Below, one piece after another: positions 43,809 to 56,149 of a stretch of DNA of 64,000 bases. The stretch's first letter is position 1; every line of letters begins with the position of its first letter. Location: contig JAJEKV010000080.1 of NCBI GenBank assembly GCA_021234155.1, positions 602,182 through 666,181 on the forward strand. The letters run 5' to 3'. The position numbers and the translations under genes are program-made. The DNA comes from Isoetes taiwanensis. Taxonomy: Eukaryota; Streptophyta; Lycopodiopsida; Isoetales; Isoetaceae. Below the pieces are notes generated by a model that saw only the letters and a program-made list of their open reading frames with translations, ran no database searches and was not told the origin of the DNA.

Positions 43809-44870
43809 CTCAACTCTGAATTTAAAATGACGATACGACTTCCGAAGAAATTACGGTATTTCTTTAAAGTACAATACGGGATACACGCATGGCATTTAAA
43901 TTACAAGCGAATGGTATTAGCTCATGGGCTTGGTATTAGCTCATGGCGTGCTATGGAGGGGCTTGAATTGGAAAATGCTAAGCTGATAATTAGAGTTGCG
44001 GACCACGAAGCCGCACTATTTTATTTGCGAGAATCTTCTATGCCGGTTTATCTTTTTCTTGACATTTGAGACTATTGTGCCAAGCATTTGAGAAAGCGAC
44101 ATTTGAGAAAGCGGTGTCCATGTAAAAGCAGTGTTTTTGAATTCACGAATGCTCACAGTGCTGCAGGCCTTATATTTTGCAATATTGAATGAATGGTGCG
44201 GCATGCAAGCCTTTTAATTTCATACATATGCCGAGAATCGGTTTGTGCATTTTAGTATGAGCACTCAATCTTCCTCTATGTCTTCCAAGAAAATGAAACT
44301 CACCTTCTTTAAGCGAATTCTTGGCCATGCAACAAAGGTTAGATGCTTTCACCCATCTTGTGTCTCCATCGGGATGCCTTACGGGTAATGCTTTCGTCGT
44401 TGAAATGGCAATCGGTTACTAGAATCTTCACATGATCATTTCAAGAGGAACTCCATGGCGGATTGCTTCGGATCGTGATTCTATCTTGCAATTTCCCACC
44501 CTCCTCTTCAAATTGGCCGTCGGCATGTAGCATTCTTCTAGCATTTGTTCAATGTCGCAAGATCGTGGGATTAATTTGGAGCTTGGGTTTGGGAAGATTA
44601 GATGAACTTACATGAAGTTAATTTCGACATCGCCGGTAGGCTTCTTCAGTTCTTCCGAGTTCTTTCAAGTTCTTCTGTTCTTCCAAGTTCTTTCGAGTTG
44701 AATGACAAGAAAGGCTAGCGGCAAGATTAGGTGGTAGTTTCAAATTATCCGATTAATTATCTTTGCTTTTCTAGCATTTGAGTGAAATCTAATTATGGGA
44801 TTTGACAATGCCCGGTAGAGCCATTTTTGCTTTCAAATGCGATCGCGTCCCGTCCATTAGGCCCAATCGT
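43809..44870. other. No supported gene
   Basis: 43755-44069 (+) is a 104-codon ORF (DDE-free, no motif; GLGISSW and a possible helical part) that I cannot place. A run of TTCTTCAGTTCTTCCGAGTT-type repeats lies at about 44640-44700. Confidence 0.35.
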
Positions 44871-44879
44871 AAGATTGCT

Positions 44880-45022
44880 AACCGTCGATGAAAAGTCGAT
44901 CCGCGAAATTTAAATATCCGCTCCCTTCTATCGGACCGTCGATTAGAAGTCGATCCGCGATATTTTAATAACCGCTCGCTTTTATTGGGCCGTCGATGAA
45001 AAGTCGATCCGAATGAAACCCA
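44880..45022. repeat. Tandem repeat, unit about 55 bp, nearly three copies
   Basis: The word CCGTCGAT..AAGTCGATCC starts each unit (44882, 44937, 44992), followed by GCGA.ATTT.AATA.CCGCTC. The third unit is cut short. Confidence 0.85.
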
Positions 45023-45589
45023 TCGATCTAAAGCCGACCTAATCGCCTTATGCAAATCTATATAAGTTTTTGAATTCCATTTCTTGCTTTTTGATTGTCG
45101 ACTTGCTCAGAGGCGGCTCAAGAACTCCTAAATTTCGGGAACTCAAGAACTCGAGGCGCTCAAGATCATGCGAAGATGCCGCCCAAAGGTCGTCTTTGCT
45201 CGAAACTTCGGGCCGGACGCAAAAGAAGATGCTCAAGGTCAGTATTGTCATCATTCTGTGTGTTATTCATTCATTGTTCATTGCTCTGTATTTACTGTAT
45301 TTGCTCTGTATCTTCTGCCTATGCTCTGTATTTGAAGTGACTTAAATTTCTATAGCTGGCGACACTCCCCGTCTATCATTTCTTTAGTTTGCTCATTTCT
45401 CTTTGTGACTTGTATTTGCATCGCATAATAAATGTCCTTCTGTGTTAAATTGTCCTACTCGTGATTAAGCTGTTACGTCTATAATTTGTAAAGTAGTATG
45501 ACCGTGTTTAGTTGGCTTCTGCCGGTATTGTGTGGTTGGCATCTTTAATTGTACTTTTATGAGTGCATGTACGTAGCGGGGACTGTATG

Positions 45590-48500
45590 CCATTGATTGC
45601 TTTAGCCTGGCGAATTGATGACCACCGAAATGGCGCTAAAGCGTGTATTGCAACCGTCGTTTGCGGGGAAGAAGAGACAAAACCGAATGGTTGTTCCTAC
45701 ACCTCCTCCTAAGAAAGCAAGAGGCTCGGAAGATACTCAATGACTCCACTCCACGAGAAGAAGGGAAAGCCCAATGAGGACGCTAAAGTATCCTATGCAT
45801 TGTCGATGGATGATAGCGGATCCATTATCGGAGGCGGAACCTGAGATCCTCCATGCCTCGAGGAGAAGATGGATGGATGTCTTAGAGTGGTATGTTGATG
45901 TAGGCAAAACAAATGGTAAGGTGGATCTTGTGTTACACTCGAGAAAAGAAAGAGACCGATCTTATGAAGAAACAAGGTATTCTTATCACTTGTGAGGAGG
46001 GGATGACATCATTTGTCAACTCCTAGTGGAGGTTGTGAAGAACCACAAGAAAGATCTCGTCGGTTACACATGCCGGGCAACCGCTTTCAAAGATGGTCAC
46101 GATGAAGAAGGGCGTGAGTCTTTGAGTCATGTTTCAAGTACGGATGGCCTCAAAAATTGTCCTCAATCCGGTTTCTATTAGTGAAGGGTGTGTGCGGTGA
46201 GGAGAGCTTTGCGAGGACCTTCTCCAAGTTATTACAGGAGGAGATGAAGCATCAAAATGATATCGGGGATGTATGAAGATTCTTTGGACTTAGGAAAGGA
46301 CATCCCCGCTACAGCAGTTGATGGCATTTTGGCGGAAAATGACTCAGAAAAGAAATTGCATTTGGAGGCAATGAGTAGGCTAGTCAAGTATGGAGACAAC
46401 TACCCACTTGGCCAATCTTTTACACATCCCATCCATGTTGACCGTCTGGTGAGATCACATAAGTCAAGTCTTGTTAGCGGGAGGTATGACCACGAGCATG
46501 CAAGAGAAATATTGAGGGCGATGGTGAGGAATCCAGGCCAAGTTCCTATGCCAGCAGAGGCGTGCTTCCTTGGGATAAGAAAAAGGATGCTCCACTCCAA
46601 ATTGGACAACACTAGAAGAGCTAACCGTGGAGAACCCTAATGTATGCTTCCTTATTATTGTGGAATGACATTCTATTGAGGCACAACGATCCCTATCCAA
46701 CGAGGCTAAGCAAAACAGGACAAACAATGTATCTGCTGCATTACAACCACGGGGAGGTGTGGGTTTCTAAGCCCCATACCTAGTAGAGAGGACCTGGCGA
46801 GAGATTAGTGCAACATTGAGCGAAATGGGTAAGTCTTTCTTTATAAAAGGTTAGTATATTTGGTGGAATAGAGTCGATATATCAAGTAGCAAATACTTGA
46901 TGGTAGAGTAGGTCCAAGCATTTGTCAAGGCCCCAATTACGGCGCTTTGCCGTGAATCGGTGCGCTGGGCGCTGGGGTGTATTCATCCGCTAAATTGTCA
47001 CCATGAATACACGCCGGCGCGAATTGCCAATGAACTGCATTTTTCATCGGGACGAATACCGTCGGTAGCGAATGCGATTGGCTTGCCAATTCGGCGCTGG
47101 CGTGTATTCATGCTGCCTAAAAGCGGACCGAATACACCAGAATACACCGGTAGCCTGGCGTGTATTCATGCGCCAATTGCCAATTGGCGCCGTCCGCGAA
47201 ATGTCGGGATGAATACGCCCCGCCGGATTGGCAGCGTATCGCCTTTGGCGTTTCCACGATTATCTGTTTGCTTGATCTAAAAGCGGTTAACTTTTGTATG
47301 CCCCACGCTCATATTGGTGACATACTTTCCTTACCGCGTGCAGCCCTTACGTGGAACAACTCCGTCATGCCCGCCCGGCAATGGATAGAATATGGAAGAC
47401 CCCGCAAACAAAAGCAGGGAGGAGCGAAGTCCGAGGGGTTTAAGGCATTGGAAAAGACCTTGGCTCGGACTATCATCCAAGATAGGAAACCAAGAGCCAA
47501 AAAGCGGGGAAAAAAAGCGGGGGAAGCGGGGAGCGATGTCCGGCGGCTTCGGAGGTCCCTCTGAGATGCCTACAAGATCGTCTTCGCTAAGGGCCGAAGT
47601 GCAGGGCGAAGTGGAGCGAGTTACAGGATGCTTATGCTCGAAAGCTTGACTACCAGACCCAATGGGACGAGTGCCTCCCGCAAGATACTTCAATATTTGA
47701 TCTCAAGACTACCAGAGATGAGGAAAGTCTGGGGCCTCCAAGATGATGAAATCATTTGGTTGTTAAATCAATGCATAAACAAAGAAGTTACGTACAAGAA
47801 GGCTTCTTGATTAAGGACAAAATGTCCTTCATTGATTGTTGCACTCATATAAAGAACATGCGAAGTTATGAAGGTAGCGGTTGGTGAAGAACTTGAAGCT
47901 ATCGGTGATGTAACATTGTATGCGAAGTCGGCCTGCTAGACAAGTATGGCGTGTCTGCTGATGACATCAAGAAATACGTCTTTTGGTCGAAGGAATTTCT
48001 GCAAAACAGGAAATCAAAGAACCAACAGCACACCTCAAAGCTATCAGATAAGGTGATGGCTGAGCTCAGAAGAAAGGTTGCCGTCCTAAAAGATGTTGGT
48101 GGTGACTTACCTGCACTCCAATACCTGGTCTCTACTGGCTATAAAGGTCTCCTACCCGATACAACAATAGGCCCTCGTAATATTTCTCTGTTTGTATTGG
48201 ATAGCAAAACTGCAAAAGGAGAGAAGGGGATGACTCAACAGGAGTACAACAGTTTTTTTAGTAGCTGCATAGGCTTAACAACTCAGAAACTCTTTACTAT
48301 TGTCATCATATGCCCCCCAGGAGAGCCTCATATGCATGCTTTGATGGCTTCATACGACTTGGAATGCCTAAAAGTCGTTAGGGAAGGCTCTCTTCTCTTT
48401 GAGACAAAGGATACTGATTTGAGGATGCAGTATAAAAGCGCTTGTATAATCTTCATAATGATATCCCTTGTGCCAGATGACGACTATGAGGAAGCTAAGA

Positions 48501-50065
48501 GCAAAGGGGCATCGGATAAAAGTGCATGGCAGTGTTTTCTTCTGGATGAACCCAACTTGAAAAATGTCTTCTACAAAGCAGATGATGAGGATGAAGAAAA
48601 TGAATGCGAGGAATTTGATGTTCCTAACCTCTACCACAAAGACATCACTGGAATTGTGACAAAAGAAAAGGGACCCTTGAATAAACATGGGTTTGCAATC
48701 AATCGGCAAGCTATCTTGTTGAGGCATTTGCACCACTTGATACCACTTAGCGTGAATTGCATGTTGGAGGGTATATTGGTAGAGAGGCCACGAAGACATC
48801 AAGAAGATGTTTAAGTTTAGATCAGCGATGACCAGTCCGGGGATTTCCTTGAAGTGTTTTTCGAAAAAGGTACTAGCCACGGCTGATTGGGGTCTGTGAA
48901 AGATAAAAAGTGTTGGCTTTGGTACCTTCACGAAGGCAAAAGCGAGAATACTAGTTCACAAAAGCCTCCGAGTGCAACTCGAATGTTCAAAAGCAATGCA
49001 ACCCCAGGAGAAGGCGAAATGCTAGAGCGGGAGCATTGAGAGCATGGAGAAAAATTTGAAGTCCATGCTTGATAACATTCCAGGTCCTAATGTCCGGGTT
49101 GGGGAATGCAGTGCGGCAGTTCTGAAACCAGCCGGGGGAAGATCATGCAAGCTCGGATGCAACCACCGAGGTTAGGAATCAAACCCCTGTGGTAGCTTTC
49201 ATAGAAAGAAGCGTGTCCGAACTTAACGGTGGCGTTCATGCTTACGGCGATAAGCATCCAGGGGAGTGAAGTAGGCGCTAAAGGCTGCTGCGGATGGCGG
49301 CGACGATGAAAGGTAATTCCACGCCCGGTAGCGATATGTAGCTTTGTTATGAAGGATAAAAGCGCTTGGCGTGTATTGCAGAACACTTTTGCATGGCTAA
49401 CTCTTTGTTTTCCATGGTTCGGGGCTCCACACGCTTGTGACAAAATCATTGTCTTCGATCCGAATGGTGTCTTTGTGTAAAACGTTTCCTAAGAAGCTTT
49501 ATTAACGATTGATGACTTGAGCAAGTCCCTCTAGAATCGAATACTAAGTGGATCTATCCTCGTCCACACTTAGAAGATATGATGAATGAGGCGTTCAGAT
49601 TGTTTCGAGTTGCCATCGGTCCTCAATGGAAGCGAGAAATGTTGATGAAGTACTTAGGGTGTTACCGGGCATGAATCGAGACTTTGTGACGATTTGGGAC
49701 CAAAGTAAGTGTATAAAGTTTCCACATCCAAGAGATCCGGATGGCAAACCGGTCTTCGTGGAAACATCTTGGTACTATGATGGATCAGCTTGGCATTCAA
49801 AAGAAAGAGGATATCATAATAGTAGATGATGATGCTCTTAAGTGCTTTTATAATCAAGTCAGGCTCTAAATCCACCAACTTATACTCCACAAGATTACTC
49901 AACGGATGAGTTTCTAGTACTATTCATGTCCATCATGAGTGGTTTGGCTTACGGTAAAAACGAAGATCGGATGTTGTCAAAACGCATCCAGAACTAGATG
50001 GGACTAAGGAGATGGATCCCTATCTTGAGAGTTATTTGACAAAGAAAGGACTAGTCCCTCCATGA
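45590..50065 (+). pseudogene. Long decayed gene of unknown family
   Basis: Open pieces on the plus strand follow one another with frame changes. They include TTEMALKRVLQPSFAGKKRQ (about 45620), GRYDHEHAREILRAMVRNPG (within 46257-46640), ARQWIEYGRPRKQKQGG (about 47370), a long frame at 47951-48814 (LDKYGVSADDIKKYVFWSKE just upstream, ICPPGEPHMHALMASYDLE, and an acidic DEDEENECEEFD patch near 48600), DKIIVFDPNGVF (about 49445), TKWIYPRPHLEDMMNEAFRL (about 49545-49600) and KEMDPYLESYLTKKGLVPP ending at 50065. Clear ends suggest one gene of about 1,300 codons, probably transposon-borne. Part of it (HPIHVDRLV) faintly recalls ParB-like domains, but I would not name it on that. Confidence 0.5.
46950..47260. 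repeat. Cluster of short inverted and direct copies of GGCGTGTATTCATG
   Basis: GGCGTGTATTCATG occurs at about 47098 and 47156, GGGTGTATTCATC near 46975, and the inverted CATGAATACACGCC near 47003. Related GGACGAATACC, CAGAATACACCGG and GGGATGAATACGCC lie between them, with CAATTGCCAATTGGCGC at 47171. The block is locally GC-rich and lies inside the decayed gene. Confidence 0.7.
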
Positions 50066-51054
50066 TGTAATCTTCATATCAAGTGAATACAATGTAAAAA
50101 GTGTTCTCTGTATATTGATGTGTTGTTATCTACAAATGCTAATCAAACACCACATTCTTCTCACTAAAACAAGAAAATGTTAAACCACCCACTACTACAA
50201 TGCAAAAATTTGCAACAATGCAAAACAGCATGTCACACAACAAAACACTATATTGAGAAAAGGGTATGCAAAAGTGGCGTGCTTTTGGAACAGACATAAA
50301 TCCAATTTAAATGAATGATGGTTATTTTATCATTCTTAACTAGTGCATGAGTTTACTGCACTAGCATTAAAGGAGTTTCAACAGAAATTTTCAGTTCATT
50401 AGATTAACTTCAGCTAAGTTCAACAATTTCTTTTTTGTGTTCCTGTGATCTATCTTCAAAGATTGCAGGATCTACATTGAAAAGCAAATTGCATAAGAAG
50501 AGTATATTTTTTGAGCGGAAGTGTTGACATTTGAACAATTGTCGACGAAGTTGTTAACTATATTGTATTGACAAGATATAGCATTCTCTATTTTGACTTT
50601 TGTTAAATCCTGTTTCTTTAGTGCTTACAATGGAGTCACTAATCTCAACCCTGAAGTTTAAGGATGTTATTGGCAGTACTCCTATGTTTGAGGATCTCTG
50701 AAGCCATATGTACTTAGATTTTTGTCATAATTGAGCATATGTGCTTCTATTGTTCTATGATTTCTGTTATATTCATAAAGCTATATCAGCGTTAGCACTT
50801 TGCATCCTCTTGTGTTGTTTAAGGCAAGTGCCTTCATATTTTGTGGTGTCCTCTGTGAAGGGGGTTATCTTGTGTGAACAGATGCATTTTATATAAAAGG
50901 GGTGCGTTGGCGGGAGGGGTTTTTTTTTTGGGATTTGAAATGTATGTATACCTATGGGACCATCTATGTTTTGAGCTTGGATATGGCATATAGTCAAAAG
51001 AGGGGGATTCTGGAATCTTACTTCTACCAAAAATAAGGTTACAATAGAATAGAA
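50066..51054. other. Intergenic, no gene seen
   Basis: AT-rich sequence without recognisable coding potential on either strand. Confidence 0.4.
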
Positions 51055-51565
51055 TAGAATAGAATTAATTTTATCGTCCACGGAGACCAATCGGCCTATG
51101 GGACCCAATATAAAAAGCGCAACAGTCACATTACTGCCCGGATTAAAAAACCCCCGCCCCGAAGGGTTTTCGAGGGAAAAACCGTGGCAGCAATAAGACT
51201 GCTGACAACGATTAAATGGTTGACTGGGGGCATATCTGAGCCTTCAAGTCCAGTACTTTCTGAATGTATGATCCGAGTGAGCGCACCGAAGTCGTGCCCA
51301 GTATCATATGTAGCGGCTCATCAGGTCTAATCAACTGAGCATAACGTGTCCGAATCTGATCATATGCTGGGCAGCTCTGGAAAGTGTGACACTCATCCTC
51401 AACAGCTCTCGTCTGGCAGCACTGACAAATCCTATCCTGACATGGCTCCCCAATCCATCGACCTGTCTCAATCCGGAGATGGTGGGCACTTGTGCGAATG
51501 GAGGCGATATGCATGCGCTTTTTCATGGGCAGATGTGAACGTAGGTAGCGCTGTAAGCATTTATT
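51040..51565 (-). mobile_element. LINE (non-LTR retrotransposon) 3' end with C-terminal coding fragment
   Basis: The minus-strand frame 51565-51212 encodes the end of a LINE reverse-transcriptase protein, with the usual CCHC-like C-terminal motif. RTSAHHLRIETGRW is followed by RICQCCQTRAVEDECHTFQ and CPAYDQIR (C, C, H, C spacing). A 3' untranslated region follows, ending ATTGGGTCCCATAGGCC and CGTGGACGATAAAATT. It runs into a short (ATTCT)n tail at 51063-51040. The 5' remainder is missing, as expected for 5'-truncated LINE insertions. Confidence 0.8.
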
Positions 51566-52582
51566 TTGTAAGGTAATTTAGCTAAATTTATTATAAATTC
51601 CAAACGAAGTTTGCATAAACCTTTGTTCTTTGTTCTCAAAGGGCAAAATCAAGTTGTACTTGTCAATGTTGTCAATATGACCCACTCTTATTTCCACTAC
51701 TGTTTTCTCATTATCAATGTAAGTTAGAGGGCACAACAGATGGATAATCTACTCAACATAAGTTATGGTTAAAGGTAGGGCAAGTTAGGAGCAAACTGGG
51801 TGTATATGTAACGAATAGAACATTCATTCCAGCAATTGAGAGCACAAGACTATATACAAAGAGGTTTCCATGGATGGCAATTTGTATACAAAGGGGTTTT
51901 TCCTGACTTAAAGAATGCATATGCCATATGTCCCTTGATGAATCTCCTAGGCCTTCTGTACCCAGCTGAAGCATACATTGGATGGGCCTTTATCAAAGGA
52001 AGAGATGGATTAGCTTGCAAGAGTACCGAGTCCATAACGGCTGAGTGAGGAACTCAAAACTAAATCATCAAACATTTCACTAGTCTGCCTAGCAAAACTA
52101 TGAGCATTTTGGTATTGAAGACATATAGTTGAAGTTCTGCATTGGAAGTATTATCGTGCTGATGGTCTAGTGGTCCGTCTAGTCAATACATATGCAGGGA
52201 GATGCCAGTTCAGTGGAGAACCCTATAGATCAGAACCTCTTTTAGGAGTGCATGGGAATGATGAGATAAGCACTGCAGGAGACCATATTGGAGGCATCGA
52301 GTTTCTAACTAGGGCAGGCATTCAAACATGAAAAAGAAGGCTCTCATAAGCATGGTACTATGCACAATCCATTATAATGTAAAGAATGCTGGAGAAAGCA
52401 GAAGAGAGTCTGATATAGATAAAATGAGGGGAAATGGAGATGCAAGGAAAGATGGACTGCTGAAATATTTAGAGCAACAGTGTCAAGATTGCAGAAGCTG
52501 ACATTCACTACAAAAACCACAAAGTCATTTAAGAGAAATAGAATGAAAATCAAGGTATTAGAAGCACAACTTGGTACTCCGT
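51566..52582. other. Intergenic, no supported gene
   Basis: Short ORFs only. 51836-52048 (+) has a hydrophobic middle but no family that I recognise. Confidence 0.35.
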
Positions 52583-53327
52583 TAGAAATGCATGAGATAG
52601 CCCTGGAATGGGCCGGTTGGGCCTTAGGGAGGCTATTTTGGGTGCAAGTATCGTGATTTTTGGCAGGGAGGAAGCGACCCGAAACCACCCAGATCAGTCT
52701 GTAATCAGTCTAATTGAGATCAAAAACCCCTTGGAAGGCCAGATCGGGAGGATTAATGGGGATTTCATGCTGAACCGAGGGCTGGAGTATGGACCAAGGT
52801 CGCAGGCCGCATTCGTTTATTCTGCTCAAGCAAAAAGAAAAAAAAAGAAAAGAAAAGTTAGTAATGGAAAGAATTTAGAAGAAAAAACGTTGATAATGTT
52901 ATATTTTTTTTATGTGTTTGGGGAGGGTATCTCACCGATGGTTGGGCCTAGATTTTGGGGGCGTATGTAAGTTATCTGAAATAGTATGTTCAGGGTAATT
53001 TTTAGCAGGTTTGAGCAGCTTGCTGGCGGGGGATGCGTTTAGTGGTTGTAAGGGAGATGGATTTGGATTGCTGAGTGCATGGTTTGGAAATAGAAGGAGA
53101 GAGGTATGGAGTGGACAAGTCATTGGGGCATGCCGATGCAATCGGGTACTGGGTGTGTGTTCGGAGCGAGTGGCAGGAGAGTATGCTGGTTGTTACTGGA
53201 GATGGGGAGTGGCAGGGAAGGAATCGGCTCTCTGTACAGGGAGAGTAAATCGGGCCCAAGTTCCTGATACGCAGATCTAGTGTTCGGTTGAATAGAAACA
53301 GAGGAAATCGAGTTGTAGAACTGGTCG

Positions 53328-53580
53328 GTGGCAGACATTTGTTGATATCCGAAACCTCGCTATTTCAGAAATACAGGAACGTCGGCTATTTTAGAAACCT
53401 CGGCTCCTGGTTGAGTTTTAGAGCAGAGTAGGACCGGTCCATCCAAGAGCTCTCATCTGTGTCCTTGGCAGACATTTGTTGATATCCGAAAGCTCGGCTG
53501 CTTCAGAGACACGGGAAGTTGAGGTGTGAATTGGTCCCCGCTCCACCCAAAAGCAAAGCTGTTGTTGTAGGACCGGTCCA
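53328..53580. repeat. Two-copy direct repeat, period about 137 bp, in the HUH element
   Basis: GGCAGACATTTGTTGATATC, CGAAA.CTCG, CTATTTCAGA/CTGCTTCAGA, then AGGACCGGTCCA.CCAA occur at 53330-53447 and 53467-53585. A smaller direct repeat (GTGGAAGTATGCTTT.GAAT) follows at 53628 and 53667. Confidence 0.8.
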
Positions 53581-53829
53581 CCCAAAAGTTGTCGGCTGTA
53601 TTGTCTTGTTTGTGGTGATTTTTGCGTGGAAGTATGCTTTTGAATGGATGTATATTTGTGTGGAAGTATGCTTTGGAATGGATGTATATATTTGTGAACG
53701 TAAGTATGGAATATATTTCAATGGTTGTACAATTTGATAATGACCTTAGGTTTTGGCTTTCGTTTTGTTTACCCAAAAATCATGGGGCGTTGATGGGGGT
53801 GTAATATGTGGAATATACCGTTCATCAAC

Positions 53830-53860
53830 GGTCCATATGTAGCAAAATAACAGGGGGTTC
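53830..53860. repeat. Third copy of the TGTAGCA..ATAACAGGGGG end
   Basis: ATGTAGCAAAATAACAGGGG matches the start of the repeats at 6101 and 15431. The following sequence does not match, so only the terminal part is shared here. Confidence 0.6.
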
Positions 53861-53965
53861 CAGGGGGATTTGATATAGATATAATTCTTGAAACCATAGA
53901 CCATATCCCTAAAACAATTCAATGGGTTATTATAAAAAAAAAAATAGATTTAAGATAAAAAATAG

Positions 53966-54052
53966 TCACATTAGCTCACTAGTTAGATTGGTTAAAGTAG
54001 TCTTATTAGGACATTGAGTTATTTTAGTAGAGGTTCGAATCCCCGTATTTCA
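53966..54052 (+). ncRNA. tRNA-like (SINE-type) sequence
   Basis: An A-box-like TAGCTCACTAGTTAGATTGG and a near-perfect B box GGTTCGAATCCCC (54032) lie about 60 bp apart, in the order of a pol III internal promoter. No complete cloverleaf is evident, so a tRNA-derived SINE head is more likely than a functional tRNA. Confidence 0.4.
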
Positions 54053-54792
54053 TATTCTAAAAGCTTAAATGAAACCGTATAGAGGCACGATATACCATCA
54101 AAACCTTAGGCAAACTCGTATTCGACATCTTAAAATCATAGGCGTCCCCAATCATAATTGAGCATAATCGAAACGAGAGGTGTCGAGGCTCCAACATCTG
54201 ATGGGGCGTGGGGATTGACAGATCAAACGGCGTGGTAGTCCAGGGTGCACCTCGTTTAGAATATGTAGTCAACGGTCCCCATGACTGCCCCAACCAAAAA
54301 AGCCATAAGGAATGGAAAATAGAGGAAAATGTTCAAACTATAAAATTGGATAATGATTAATTAATAGTTGTAGTTAGGATTTAAGTTGGTAAGGTTTGCA
54401 CTAGATCTTTTCCTAAGGTTTTGTTGGGTATTGTTTGTTTTTTTTTTAATGGTTTGTTGGTTTTTTTTTTTGCAATGGTCCAATAATTCCTATTAGTTAT
54501 ATTTCTTTCTTTGTTGCTCGCGGGACAGGGGCCGGATTCATGCATGTGGCCTCTGTTCCAATCTGGAAGGTGGTGGACTGCGGGATGTGGCTGCATGGGA
54601 TTGCTGTGGTGGGCAGGACAGGAGTGGTCCTGCACATGGTGTTCAAGAGGTTGCCTTTCCATTGGCAGTGGAGTTCTTGCTGCAGTTCATAAGCTGCATG
54701 GCCGTCCATTCTCTTGCAGGGTTATTTCAGTCATGGCAGCGTAATCGGGGTCTCCCACAGGTATTTGAGTTTCCTTTAGTGTTGTTGTCGCC

Positions 54793-56039
54793 ATGTTCTT
54801 GAGGAGGCTGGCCAGGGAGGTATCTGGCAGGGGCAAGGGCAGTGTGGATGCTGAGGGGCGTCCTCCTGAAAGTGGCACTGTTGCAGAATGTAGGGCTTTG
54901 TGGGAAGGCTTTAAACTTTCTAAGAATGAGAATTTCCATGGGAGCACGTTTGTAGAGCAACCGGAGCCTCTTCTGGCAGATGCAAGCCAAGGGAAGGATG
55001 CAACTGGGGATAATTCATGGCAATTTGTGGAGTGCCTACGTTTGTTTGAAGACAAGGGGCCAGGTAGACAGGATTTCAGAGGGAAGAAACCCCCGTTGGC
55101 AAAGAAGGTGGTGGCCAGGGGAAGGAAGAACAAGAGGCCCAGGATGAGTTGTAGTGAAGCTGTGGACGAGCCTTCTTCTCTTGACGTGAGTGTCACAGTA
55201 AGTGTAGGTGGACTCGATGTCTGGGAGGGACTGTATGTTTTGGTGTGCAGTTTCTTAGATAAAGAGTGTATATCTGGGGTGGTCAGCCAAGAGCGGAGAT
55301 TTGAGCTAGACCACTTACATATTCAGTGTGTTTTTCGAGTTGCAATGAGCAACCTTAGCACTCCAGCTATGGTGAATGTCAGACTGAAGAATTACCTTGG
55401 CTGGGATAGCCACAACCCAGCCGGGGGAATTATTCTATGCAAAGCCCTCAAGGACACAAAGCTGCACTGCTACAAAGGTATGATCGGGTACTGCTTAAAA
55501 GATCTTAGTAAAATGCACTTTAGGCAGCATGTGAAGAGTGTGAGCAGATGGCCAGAGGAAAAGACCTGTATGCGTTATATGGTGCAGGTGACATCAAGTC
55601 GGGCATCAAGTTCTGCATGATTCTAGACAACCGAAATTTGTTGGCTAGGGCCTGCCATTTTGTTTTGTACCATGGTAAGAGGCAGCTTAGTGCGTCTTTG
55701 GAGCAAGCTGTCACTACAATGTTAAGAACACATAAGTTTGTTTTGAGCAGTGCATGGGTGCTACCCATGAATTGCGCATTCATATCACAGCAGCGGGTGG
55801 AGGCAGCCTGGAGGCTGACATTAAACCCAGGATGTGCTTCTATTAGGGATGTACGCTCGGTGATCTTTGGCACACCACCTGGAATTGTCCCTGTAGAGCG
55901 TGTTGGAAGAAGAAGAAAACGGATTTGGGATGAAGTGCAGAATAATCTTGAGGACACGGATGATGATGACGAATTAGCAGCCTTCAAGGATGACATTGCC
56001 CCTGCAGATGCCCCTACTTATGCCCGTTATGAGCCCTAG
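54793..56039 (+). pseudogene. HUH endonuclease (rolling-circle replication protein), one frameshift
   Basis: The protein would nick and join single strands during rolling-circle transposition. The first frame (54793-55620) has a basic N-terminal region (GRKNKRPR, about 110-117). It then has the HUH motif ELDHLHIQ with H174 and H176, and CYKGMIGYCLKD containing the YxxK motif, with candidate catalytic Tyr233 and Lys236. Near 55540 one base is missing. The second frame then continues the same domain (EQMARGKDLYALYGAGD, ILDNRNLLARACHF, MLRTHKFVLSSAWVLP, RVEAAWRLTLNPG) and ends with an acidic DDDDELAAFKDD tail at 56039. The order matches a family that I know from protists and algae. An upstream exon may exist, since GTATTTGAG at 54761 is a good donor. 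Confidence 0.65.
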
Positions 56040-56149
56040 CCAGAGGTCATCCCTCAACGTTCAGGCGACAGGAGTGTTGATGTAGATTAGGTAGTCCCTG
56101 TGCCTTTGTGATTGATGTGTTGACATGTACATATTGCTATTTTGTAGGC

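Noticed and set aside
46400-46640. ParB-like domain in the decayed gene
   Set aside because: Only HPIHVDRL resembles ParB-type sequence; too short to support the name.
52608-52970. 120-codon ORF at the 5' end of the HUH element
   Set aside because: The matching region of the short copy has an extra insertion and stops, so it behaves as non-coding sequence.
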